From Planctomycetaceae bacterium (GTDB lineage: Bacteria; Planctomycetota; Planctomycetia; Planctomycetales; Planctomycetaceae), in contig JAKFUG010000012.1 of the NCBI GenBank assembly GCA_021732785.1, positions 290,326-354,325 of the forward strand: 64,000 nt of DNA. Reading direction: 5' to 3'. The notes below the pieces were generated by a model. That model was not told where the DNA came from. It ran no database searches and saw nothing but the letters and a program-made list of their open reading frames with translations. Made by a program: the position numbers and the translations under genes. Shown here one piece after another: positions 1-6,741 of the stretch. Every line of letters begins with the position of its first letter. Positions within the stretch are counted from its first letter, which is position 1.

Positions 1-45
1 CAAAAGTTTTGGGATTCGGGCGACGTCGATTGAAGGTTGTTGGCG

Positions 46-162
46 ATGAAAGTGCGATCAAGCGTCCGCCGAATTTGCGAAGGCTGCAAGATGGTGCGGC
101 GCAAGGGAAAATTGTACGTCATTTGTTCGGTTAACCCGCGGCACAAGCAGCGGCAGGGTTAA
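46..162 (+). CDS. rpmJ: 50S ribosomal protein L36
   Basis: A 38-residue protein of the large ribosomal subunit, at the normal length for bacterial L36. It starts [19 protein letters not shown] and has the zinc-binding form of the family: C11, C14, C27 and H33 are all present. It is very basic and ends in TAA. It lies 54 bp before rpsM, the order found in most bacterial alpha operons (usually after infA). The frame is too short for many gene finders but the match is unambiguous. Confidence 0.96.
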   Translation: MKVRSSVRRICEGCKMVRRKGKLYVICSVNPRHKQRQG

Positions 163-216
163 TTGTTCGTGTGGTTCCTCTCGTTTTCAGTGTGATCCGC
201 AGGAAAGCTCCAGGCT

Positions 217-603
217 ATGCCGCGTATTCAGGGTGTCGACATTCCGGCGGAAAAGCCGACGTATATTTCGCTGCAATACCTGTATGGTGTGGGCGATCAC
301 CGTGCGTTTCAGATCTGCTTTACGCTGGGGTTGGATCCCCGTCGCCGGGCACGTGATCTGACGGACGACGAAGTCGCCCGCATTTCGACGATGCTCGATA
401 AGGAATTCCTCGTCGAGGGTCAGTTGCGACGGTTCGTGCAGTCCAATATCGCCCGTCTCAAAGACATTCAGTGTTACCGCGGTTTCCGTCATCGCCGCAA
501 CTTGCCGTGCCGCGGTCAGCGCACGCGAACGAACTCCCGGACCCGCAAGGGCATCAAGAAGACGGTGGCCGGTAAGAAGGGCGTGAAGGACATGAAGCAC
601 TAA
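217..603 (+). CDS. rpsM: 30S ribosomal protein S13
   Basis: Small-subunit head protein that contacts the 23S rRNA bridge and the P-site tRNA. The 128-residue product begins MPRIQGVDIPAEKP, shows the YGVG helix-hairpin-helix region, and has the family C-terminal signature RGQRTRTNSRTRKG followed by a lysine-rich tail. A ribosome binding site (AGGAAAG) precedes the ATG. Second gene of the visible operon, between rpmJ and rpsK. The stop codon is followed directly by a copy of the ~35 bp dispersed repeat described separately. Confidence 0.97.
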   Translation: MPRIQGVDIPAEKPTYISLQYLYGVGDHRAFQICFTLGLDPRRRARDLTDDEVARISTMLDKEFLVEGQLRRFVQSNIARLKDIQCYRGFRHRRNLPCRGQRTRTNSRTRKGIKKTVAGKKGVKDMKH

Positions 604-638
604 TCCTCGCTTGCGATTAGCGCAATCACTCAGTCCTC
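604..638 (+). repeat. 3'-flanking 35 bp dispersed repeat, copy 1
   Basis: Immediately after the rpsM stop: TCCT-CGCTTGCGATTAGCG-(C/A)ATCACTCAGTCC. The same words recur at 58907-58941 after groEL1 (CGCTTGCGATTAGCGGATCA then CACAGTCC), and in shorter forms after groEL2 and dnaJ. The core TTGCGATTAGCGCAA can fold into a 5 bp stem. Function unknown. Confidence 0.7.
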
Positions 639-702
639 GATCATTGTCATGGTTCGTATTTCAGTAGATTTGTCGGTGTCGGCGACGTAAGGGGTAGGCG
701 AC

Positions 703-1083
703 GTGTCCAAGGCGAAGCGGAAAAAAGTTCGACGTAACGTCAGTCGCGGCATCGCGCACATCAAGGCGACGTTCAACAACACGCAAGTGACCATCACCGA
801 TACCAACGGTGACGTTCTGTGCTGGGCCACGGCGGGCACCGTCGGCTTCAAGGGCAGCCGCAAGAGCACACCGTTCGCGGCCCAGAAGGCTGCCGAAACG
901 TGTGCGGAGCGGGCCTCGAAGTTCGGTCTCAAGGAAATTGAAGTTCGTGTGAAAGGCCCTGGCTCGGGTCGCGAAAGTGCGATCACCGGCCTGCAGACGG
1001 GCGGGTTGTCGGTGCGGTCCATCGAAGATGTGACACCGCTGCCGCACAACGGCTGCCGTCCGCGGAAGAAACGACGCGTGTGA
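703..1083 (+). CDS. rpsK: 30S ribosomal protein S11
   Basis: Platform protein of the small subunit. The 126-residue product starts at GTG ([16 protein letters not shown]) and carries the S11 hallmarks HIKATFNNT, the [12 protein letters not shown] segment and the C-terminal signature ending [18 protein letters not shown]. In most bacteria rpsD follows rpsK; here rpoA comes next and rpsD is missing from the operon. The GTG start is chosen because upstream codons in frame hit a stop quickly and the N-terminus aligns with the family. Confidence 0.97.
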   Translation: MSKAKRKKVRRNVSRGIAHIKATFNNTQVTITDTNGDVLCWATAGTVGFKGSRKSTPFAAQKAAETCAERASKFGLKEIEVRVKGPGSGRESAITGLQTGGLSVRSIEDVTPLPHNGCRPRKKRRV

Positions 1084-1149
1084 CCGGCGGAGAACGTTGC
1101 GGTCGTCAGTCATGCGGGTTGGTCAGGGTTATTGAAGGGGAGCAGGAAC

Positions 1150-2169
1150 ATGCGGATTCGTTGGCGCGGGTTGGAATTGCCGAGTCGGGTGGCGTTGGAG
1201 CGGGAAACGGCGACGGGGACCTACGGGAAGTTCACCGTCGAACCGTTCGAGCGCGGCTTCGGGTCGACCATTGGCAACAGTCTGCGACGGATTCTTCTGT
1301 CGAGCCTCGAAGGCAGCAGCATCACCCGTGCGAAGATTCAGGGTGTGCAGCACGAATTCACCACCATCCCCGGTGTGGTGGAAGACGTGACGGACATTTG
1401 CCTGAACATCAAGTCGGTGGTTGTCAAGAACCACAGTCCCGGCCCCAAGACGCTGCGGATCGAACGCCACGAGCGCGGCGTGGTGACCGGTGCCGACATC
1501 ATCTGCGACGATCAGGTCGAGATCATCAACAAAGATCTAGTCATCGCCACGATGACCGACGACGTCCCGCTCCACATCGAGCTGTATGTGGAGAACGGTC
1601 GGAGTTACATCCCGGCACTCGAGCACTACAACCAGGAACAGGAAGTCGGCGTCATTCCGCTCGACGCGATTTTCTCCCCGGTCGTTCGGGTGCGATACAA
1701 AGTTGAAGAAACCCGCGTCGGTCAACGGACCAACTACGATCGACTGATTCTGGAAGTCTGGACCAACGGAACGGTCCATCCGGAAGCGGCAGTCGTGGAA
1801 TCGGCCAAGATTCTGCGCAAGCATCTTAACCCGTTCATCACCTACCGTGAACCGGGTCCGGAAACGTCACCGGACGGCGGTCTGCGGAACATGATGGAAG
1901 TCACCGGTTATGCGCCGGTTGACCTCGAACTCGAAGAGAAGTTGAGCCAGAGCCTCGCCGAATTGAATCTCTCGGTGCGGGCTACCAACTGCCTCGAGTC
2001 CGAAGGCATCAATTCGGTCCGCGATCTGGTCCTCAAGACCGAAGATCAACTGCTGCAAGTCCGCAACTTCGGCGAAACTACGTTGCAGGAAGTGCGGGAT
2101 CGTCTGCAACTGATCAACCTGCGACTCGGCATGCGGCTTCCGCCGTCGATGTTGCACCGCGATCGTTAA
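1150..2169 (+). CDS. rpoA: DNA-directed RNA polymerase subunit alpha
   Basis: Assembly platform of RNA polymerase and target of activators. The ATG at 1150 is preceded by AGGGGAG at a good distance; a TTG at 1132 would only add six residues. The 339-residue product has the N-terminal dimerisation domain ([20 protein letters not shown]) and the C-terminal domain with helix-hairpin-helix ([16 protein letters not shown] then [15 protein letters not shown]). Normal length. Its stop codon lies inside a 21 bp tandem duplication. Co-transcription with rpsM/rpsK upstream and rplQ downstream is expected. Confidence 0.97.
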   Translation: MRIRWRGLELPSRVALERETATGTYGKFTVEPFERGFGSTIGNSLRRILLSSLEGSSITRAKIQGVQHEFTTIPGVVEDVTDICLNIKSVVVKNHSPGPKTLRIERHERGVVTGADIICDDQVEIINKDLVIATMTDDVPLHIELYVENGRSYIPALEHYNQEQEVGVIPLDAIFSPVVRVRYKVEETRVGQRTNYDRLILEVWTNGTVHPEAAVVESAKILRKHLNPFITYREPGPETSPDGGLRNMMEVTGYAPVDLELEEKLSQSLAELNLSVRATNCLESEGINSVRDLVLKTEDQLLQVRNFGETTLQEVRDRLQLINLRLGMRLPPSMLHRDR

Positions 2170-2199
2170 TCCAGGAATCGCGATCGTTAATCCAGGAAT
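2158..2199 (+). repeat. Perfect 21 bp tandem duplication across the rpoA stop codon
   Basis: The unit CGCGATCGTTAATCCAGGAA(T) occurs twice back to back at 2158-2178 and 2179-2199. The first copy holds the last two rpoA codons and the TAA stop; the second repeats the same stop in the same frame in the leader of rplQ. This looks like a recent slippage event. Confidence 0.9.
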
Positions 2200-2307
2200 G
2201 CCGAGCGATTCGGCGTTCGATGAAAACTGTGCCGGGTGCCAGTGGTCCGGCGAATGAGAGTCCAATACTCCGCGGTTAAGAGCGGGGTCGGTTAAGGTCG
2301 GTGAATC

Positions 2308-2907
2308 ATGCGTCACGGTGTACGTGGTCGAACATTGGGTCGGAATGCGTCGCATCGGCACGCGATGTTCCGCAATATGTCCGTCAGCCTCATCCGCTCG
2401 CTGCGGAGCGAGGAAGACGCGCCGAACAAGCCGAAAGTCGCCGGCCGAATCGTGACCACGATCACCAAGGCGAAAGAGCTTCGTCCGATCATCGAAAAGT
2501 TGATCACGATGGCGAAGAAGGCCCTCGTTCACGACGATGCCGCCGAACAGTTCGCCACCTCCGCCGAGCGGAATTCCACCGAGTGGAAGGAATGGCGAAA
2601 GTCTGACCGCTGGCGTCAATGGGCCAAAGCGAAGTCTCCGGCCGTCGCTCTTCGTCGTCGGGCCTTCGCCGCTCTGCGCGATAAGGAAGCCCTCGAAATC
2701 CTGTTCGCCGAAATCGGCCCGCGGTTCCGTGATCGCCAGGGCGGTTATACCCGCATCGCCCGTTTGGCTGAGTTCCGCATCGGCGATGCCGGTCGGAAGG
2801 CGATCATCGAGTTCGTCGGCGAACGTGACCGCATCAAGTCGCGGAAGCGTCAGGCTCCGGTCGTCCGCCACGACGAACCGGCGACCGCGACTGCCCCCAC
2901 GGCCTGA
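2308..2907 (+). CDS. rplQ: 50S ribosomal protein L17, extended form
   Basis: Large-subunit protein near the exit tunnel. It begins [20 protein letters not shown], the L17 N-terminal signature, and later shows [16 protein letters not shown] and [12 protein letters not shown], both family motifs. At 199 residues it is well above the usual 120-130. The extra length comes from about 30 residues inserted after [13 protein letters not shown] (rich in [18 protein letters not shown]) and a tail ending in an Ala/Thr/Pro stretch. It closes the ribosomal part of the operon; the next gene is a protease. Confidence 0.95.
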   Translation: MRHGVRGRTLGRNASHRHAMFRNMSVSLIRSLRSEEDAPNKPKVAGRIVTTITKAKELRPIIEKLITMAKKALVHDDAAEQFATSAERNSTEWKEWRKSDRWRQWAKAKSPAVALRRRAFAALRDKEALEILFAEIGPRFRDRQGGYTRIARLAEFRIGDAGRKAIIEFVGERDRIKSRKRQAPVVRHDEPATATAPTA

Positions 2908-3007
2908 TTCTCGGGTTGACTCCTGCTGTTGCCTCTGATGGTCCGGAAAGGTATTGTTCGTCCGGGTTGTTGTTGAGAGTCCGGTTAGAGAAGGGATTCT
3001 CTTGCCG

Positions 3008-3598
3008 ATGGTGCGACGCGGTTTTGATTTCACGGGCGCAATGCAGACGCTGTGCGACGATCTCGTCGCGCGCACGCCCGACTTGGCCCACGTCCGCATG
3101 CCGCAGGTCGCTGTCGCGTTTGCTCAAGCCCGGCACCGCGAATTGCACGGCCTGCAGGCCAAGCTCACCCCCATGCGATTCGAGCAGGGGGCGTTAACGT
3201 GTCGCCGTTCCGGACAGCATTGGACGGTTCGCCGCATGTTCGATGGCGAACGTGAGATTCTCTACATCCTCACGTTTTATCTGCCTCGGTTTCTGGACCA
3301 GCCGCTCAGCGAAAAGCTCATCACCGTCTTTCATGAGCTGTTCCACATCAGCCCGCGGTTCGATGGCGACATCCGTCGAATGGAAGGCCGGTACCACGTT
3401 CACACGCACAGCCAGAAGGAATACGACCGGCAGATGGCCGTCTATTCCGAGCAGTATCTGGCGAGCCGACCGCACGAAACGACGTGGGGGTTTCTGCGAT
3501 CGAATTTCAACGAGCTCGTGCAGCACCACGGCGGCGTCATCGGCCGCAAGGTTCCCATTCCGCGGCTGGTGCGTCTTCCCGGACAGCGCAGCGCGTAG
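3008..3598 (+). CDS. Putative zinc metallopeptidase (HExxH)
   Basis: A 196-residue soluble protein with the metal-binding motif HELFH at residues 109-113, followed by ISPRFDGDIRR and a His-rich YHVHTHS segment that may give the third ligand. An N-terminal segment (VAVAFAQARHRELHGLQ) resembles the region that precedes HExxH in the small archaeal/phage putative metallopeptidase family; that assignment is from memory of the family and not certain. No signal peptide is seen. Start ATG 3008 is chosen over upstream TTG because GAGAAGGGA lies 11 bp before it. It follows rplQ by 100 bp on the same strand, so it may be read with the ribosomal operon. Confidence 0.7.
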   Translation: MVRRGFDFTGAMQTLCDDLVARTPDLAHVRMPQVAVAFAQARHRELHGLQAKLTPMRFEQGALTCRRSGQHWTVRRMFDGEREILYILTFYLPRFLDQPLSEKLITVFHELFHISPRFDGDIRRMEGRYHVHTHSQKEYDRQMAVYSEQYLASRPHETTWGFLRSNFNELVQHHGGVIGRKVPIPRLVRLPGQRSA

Positions 3599-3600
3599 CT

Positions 3601-3745
3601 AAAGTAGCCATCACGCTCCGACGTGATGAGCGATCGGTGGAAAACGCTCCCGCTCGAAGATCTCCGAAGCCCGACTGGGCTTCAACTCCCAAAGTCCGCG
3701 CGTTCTGTTCATCCGCTCATCACGGCGGAGCGTGATGGCTACTTT
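3601..3745. repeat. Inverted repeat with 32 bp arms (CATCACGCTCCG family)
   Basis: Left arm 3601-3632 (AAAGTAGCCATCACGCTCCG then ACGTGATGAGCG) is the reverse complement of 3714-3745 with one mismatch, around an ~80 bp centre. The right arm contains the stop codon of the convergent aminotransferase gene. It lies between converging genes and could act as a two-way terminator, but the long arms fit a dispersed palindromic element better. Confidence 0.85.
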
Positions 3746-4902
3746 GCAGGGCCGCCGGCGACTTCGATCAGCGATCGTGCAAGATGGGCAACATCCCCGG
3801 CCGTGTGTGCCGGTCCCAGACTGACGCGATACGTCCCGCCGGTTTCGAGCGTGCCCAGCCAGCGATGCACGCCGGGGGCACAGTGCAGTCCCGCGCGGCC
3901 CTCAATGCCGTAGTGTTCGTCCAGAATGGTGGCCAGTTCGTGAGGTGCCAGCCCGGCGACATTCAAGCTGATCACGCCGATGCGGTCCGCGTCTTGCGGC
4001 GATGGTCCATACAGCGTGATGGCCGGGCAGCGGGCGAGTTGGTCCCAAAGCTCAATGGTTAACGCGCGTTCGTGCTGCTGCCGTTGCGCGAGGATGTCAT
4101 CGGTCCCTTCGGAGAGTGCCGCGCCGAGCCCCACGAGACCGGGGACATTGAAATTACCCGATTCAAAGCGGTCCGGTATCGCGGAGGGTTGTCGATCGTC
4201 TTCGCTTTGCGTCCCCGTTCCTCCCCAGCGTCGTGGTTCGATCTGCTCTTCAACACGCGGACCGATGTAAAGGAGCCCGGTTCCCAACGGACCGCCGAAG
4301 CCCTTGTGTCCGGAAGTCATCCACAAATCGATCGCGGAATCGTTCAGCGAAATCGGTCGGTGTCCCGCGGTTTGTGCGGCGTCAACGGCACACAAGGCTC
4401 CGTGGGTGCGGACGACATCGGCAATCTCCGTGACTGGCTGCACGACGCCGAGGACATTGGAAGCATGCTGGATGATCACCAATCGTGTCCGACTGGTGAG
4501 CGCCTGGTTGACGGCGTCCGGCGTGACCTGGCCCTTGGCATTCGGGACCAGCCGCGTGACTTCGACCTGAAAGCGATCTGCCAGGAACCGCAGCGGTCTC
4601 AAAACCGAGTTGTGTTCCCACGTCGATGTGATGACATGATCACCGGGACGGCAGACTCCAAGGATCGCCTGATTAAGGCCGTCAGTCCCGTTGAAGGTGA
4701 AGATCAGCCGCGATGCAGCGCTGTGCAGCAACCGTGCGGCTTCGGACCGGCAACCTTCGACGAGTTTCCCCGCCGCGATGGCGGAACGGTAACCACCCCG
4801 TCCTGCGGCGGCACCGCATTCTCGCTGATAGGCATCGACGGCCGCCAAAACCGCGGGCGATTTCGGGAAGCTCGTTGCGGCGTTGTCGAAGTAGAAACGC
4901 AT
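3739..4902 (-). CDS. Cysteine desulfurase family protein (class V aminotransferase)
   Basis: A PLP enzyme expected to remove sulfur from cysteine and carry it as a persulfide. The 387-residue product starts MRFYFDNAATSFPKSP. It has the PLP-pocket EHNS at about 96-99, DAAQTAG at 174-180, and the Schiff-base lysine K200 in SGHKGFGGP. The catalytic cysteine is probably C341 in RAGLHCAPGVH, as in the EF2568-type subfamily. Length is normal. It lies downstream of moaA on the same strand, separated by a palindrome, so it may supply sulfur to MoaD; this is inference. Its stop codon lies in the right arm of the 3601-3745 palindrome. Confidence 0.88.
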   Translation of the reverse strand: MRFYFDNAATSFPKSPAVLAAVDAYQRECGAAAGRGGYRSAIAAGKLVEGCRSEAARLLHSAASRLIFTFNGTDGLNQAILGVCRPGDHVITSTWEHNSVLRPLRFLADRFQVEVTRLVPNAKGQVTPDAVNQALTSRTRLVIIQHASNVLGVVQPVTEIADVVRTHGALCAVDAAQTAGHRPISLNDSAIDLWMTSGHKGFGGPLGTGLLYIGPRVEEQIEPRRWGGTGTQSEDDRQPSAIPDRFESGNFNVPGLVGLGAALSEGTDDILAQRQQHERALTIELWDQLARCPAITLYGPSPQDADRIGVISLNVAGLAPHELATILDEHYGIEGRAGLHCAPGVHRWLGTLETGGTYRVSLGPAHTAGDVAHLARSLIEVAGGPAK

Positions 4903-4939
4903 TCGGGATCATACAAGCCAGGGGAGATTCGAAAACGGC

Positions 4940-5011
4940 GTCGGGGCGGGGGCCTCGACCTAAAATTGCACTGAAATTCCCACATTTATAGGTCGGAGCC
5001 CCTGCCCCGAC
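4940..5011. repeat. Palindromic element family 1 (GTCGGGGC), copy a
   Basis: Left arm 4940-4962 (GTCGGGGCGGGGGCCTCGAC) and right arm 4989-5011 (GGTCGGAGCCCCTGCCCCGA) are near-perfect reverse complements around a 26 bp centre. It sits between the end of moaA and the start of the cysteine desulfurase gene. Four more copies occur in this window. Confidence 0.9.
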
Positions 5012-5030
5012 TCTTCAATGCGATCACAAC

Positions 5031-6029
5031 TCAGCCGCCGATGGAGTACATGGGACGCAGCGGTTGCACGAAGCGGGCCGTGTTGATTTCGTGGCCTTCC
5101 TTCTTCGCGGCGACGCTCGCGCGCACGGCAGTCCAAAGCTGTTCGTCGGGCGCGTCGCTGCGCAGCAGAGTTCGCAGGTCGGTCTCTTCCATGCTGAAGA
5201 GACAGTTGCGGAGCTTGCCATCGGCGGTGATTCGCAGGCGGTTGCAGCTCATGCAGAAGGGCTGGCTGATCGACGAGATGAAACCGATGCGGCCGACGCC
5301 GTCGGCGAACGCGAAGTCGGACGCGGGGGCGTGGGGATCCTGATCGCCGACCGGTTCGAGCGGCATCACGTCAGCCGACAAGCGGTCGATGATTTCCTGC
5401 GCGTAGAGGACTTTATTGCGCTCCCAGGCGTTGTCGGCATCCAAGGGCATGTACTCGATGAAGCGAACTTCAATCCCGGTTTCCCGCGCGAAGTGACCGA
5501 ACGGCACGATCTCGTCTTCCGTCATGCCACGAACGGAGACGGCGTTGATCTTGATCGGATCGAACCCCACCCGCTGTGCGGCAGCAATGCCGGCACGAAC
5601 CTGTTCGTATCCCTCGCGCCGGGTGAATTGTTTGAACTTCACCGGGTCGAGTGCATCGAGGCTGATGTTGATCCGCCGCAGTCCGGCCGCGTGGAGGGCT
5701 TCCGCCTGGTCGGCGAGCAGCAACCCGTTGGTGGTGAGGCCAATATCGGTGATGCCCGGAATCGCGGCGAGCATCTGCACCAGCTTGTCGAGGTCGCGGC
5801 GCACCAAGGGTTCGCCGCCGGTGAGCCGCAGTTCAGTGATGCCCAGCGGTACTACGAGACGGACAAACCGCTCGATTTCCTCGAACGTCAGCAAGTCCTG
5901 ACGATCCATGAAAACGACGTCTTCGGCGGGCATACAGTAGAAACAGCGGATGTTGCAGCGATCGGTGACGCTGATCCGCAAGTTGTTGTGGAGGCGGCCG
6001 AAAGTGTCGATGAGGGGGAGTTGCATCAT
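5031..6029 (-). CDS. moaA: GTP 3',8-cyclase (molybdenum cofactor step 1)
   Basis: Radical-SAM enzyme that starts molybdopterin synthesis from GTP. The 332-residue product begins MMQLPLIDTFGRLHNNLRIS. The SAM-cluster cysteines C25-x3-C29-x2-C32 (CNIRCFYC) are followed by the TGGEPL motif. The C-terminal cluster motif CMSCNRLR...RNC (C-x2-C-x13-C) and the terminal Gly-Gly are present, so both [4Fe-4S] sites and the activator tail are intact. The start ATG overlaps the moaE stop as ATGA, with AAGAGGGGAA just upstream, so it is translationally coupled to moaE. Confidence 0.97.
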   Translation of the reverse strand: MMQLPLIDTFGRLHNNLRISVTDRCNIRCFYCMPAEDVVFMDRQDLLTFEEIERFVRLVVPLGITELRLTGGEPLVRRDLDKLVQMLAAIPGITDIGLTTNGLLLADQAEALHAAGLRRINISLDALDPVKFKQFTRREGYEQVRAGIAAAQRVGFDPIKINAVSVRGMTEDEIVPFGHFARETGIEVRFIEYMPLDADNAWERNKVLYAQEIIDRLSADVMPLEPVGDQDPHAPASDFAFADGVGRIGFISSISQPFCMSCNRLRITADGKLRNCLFSMEETDLRTLLRSDAPDEQLWTAVRASVAAKKEGHEINTARFVQPLRPMYSIGG

Positions 6030-6499
6030 GTTTTTTCCCCTCTTGCAGGAGACCCAGGGATCGGAATCCCTGGGCTTCCGGTTGCGGGGTGGACCCATTC
6101 GGTGGTGCCGTCGGCCCAGTTCTCTTTTTTCCAGATGGGGACGACGATTTTCAGTTGGTCGATGAGAAACCGACCCGCGTCGAAGGCTTGATGGCGGTGC
6201 GGCGTGCTGACGGCGACCGCGACGCTGACATCGCCCAGTTCCATGCGGCCCAGTCGGTGCGTAATGGCGGCATGCACGATCGGCCATTGAGCGCGGGCTT
6301 GTTCGACGAGTGCTTCCATCTGGCGAATGGCCATTGCCGAGTACGCCTCATAATCGAGCGCCACCGTTTGCCGCCCGGCGGTGAATTCGCGCACGGTGCC
6401 GAGGAACAGGACGACCGCCCCGGCTTGCGGCGAGCGGACGGATTCCGTCAGCGCGTGGGTATCAATGGGATCGTGCGTGAGTTGGATCACGGTGCTCAC
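6026..6499 (-). CDS. moaE: Molybdopterin synthase catalytic subunit
   Basis: Large subunit of MPT synthase, which adds two sulfurs from MoaD to precursor Z. The 157-residue product starts at a GTG that overlaps the moaD stop (GTGA); a GTG three codons in is also possible. Family features: GTVREFTAGRQTVALDYEAY, the HRLGRMELGDVSVAVAVSTPHR segment, and KKENWADG with the conserved lysines. The last ~18 residues (SPGIPIPGSPARGEKT) go beyond the usual end and are encoded by a palindrome at 6053-6074. Middle gene of moaD-moaE-moaA. Confidence 0.95.
   Translation of the reverse strand: MSTVIQLTHDPIDTHALTESVRSPQAGAVVLFLGTVREFTAGRQTVALDYEAYSAMAIRQMEALVEQARAQWPIVHAAITHRLGRMELGDVSVAVAVSTPHRHQAFDAGRFLIDQLKIVVPIWKKENWADGTTEWVHPATGSPGIPIPGSPARGEKT
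6053..6074. repeat. Perfect 9 bp stem hairpin inside the moaE 3' end
   Basis: CCCAGGGAT (6053-6061), a 4 base loop, and ATCCCTGGG (6066-6074). It lies inside the coding sequence, about 25 bp before the moaE stop, and encodes the Pro/Gly/Ile-rich tail. It is just upstream of the moaA ribosome binding site in the mRNA, so it could affect coupling, or it could be an inserted repeat. Confidence 0.75.
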
Positions 6500-6741
6500 C
6501 CTCCGCTGACGGGAGGAAAGAACGCCACTTCGTCGCCGTTGTGCAGGACGATCTCGTCCGCCGCATAATCGCCATTGATCGCGACGAATAAATGAGCGGC
6601 GAGGGAGGCCAGGGGGGGATACGTCGCGGCAACCCGTTCGCGGAGTTGTGCCACGGTGGCAGTTGCGGGCAGCGACCAGACTTGCGCATTGCATCCGGCG
6701 AGGTCACGGGCGCGGGCGAAAAACTTCAGGTGGATGGTGAT
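6496..6741 (-). CDS. moaD: Molybdopterin synthase sulfur carrier subunit, start uncertain
   Basis: Ubiquitin-like sulfur carrier; the C-terminal Gly-Gly (FFPPVSGG) is the site of thiocarboxylate formation. The body reads TIHLKFFARARDLAG ... VAINGDYAADEIVLHNGDEVAFFPP, typical of MoaD, about 81 residues. No in-frame ATG, GTG or TTG lies at the expected N-terminus. The choice here begins at ATC 6741; CTG 6729 overlaps the upstream stop as CTGA and would give LKFFARARDLAG. The nearest canonical starts would add over 30 residues not seen in the family. It overlaps the preceding dehydrogenase gene and moaE. Confidence 0.8.
   Translation of the reverse strand: MTIHLKFFARARDLAGCNAQVWSLPATATVAQLRERVAATYPPLASLAAHLFVAINGDYAADEIVLHNGDEVAFFPPVSGG

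Noticed and set aside
1867..3099. A 410-codon minus-strand frame
   Set aside because: Covers rpoA and rplQ on the other strand; low-complexity translation.
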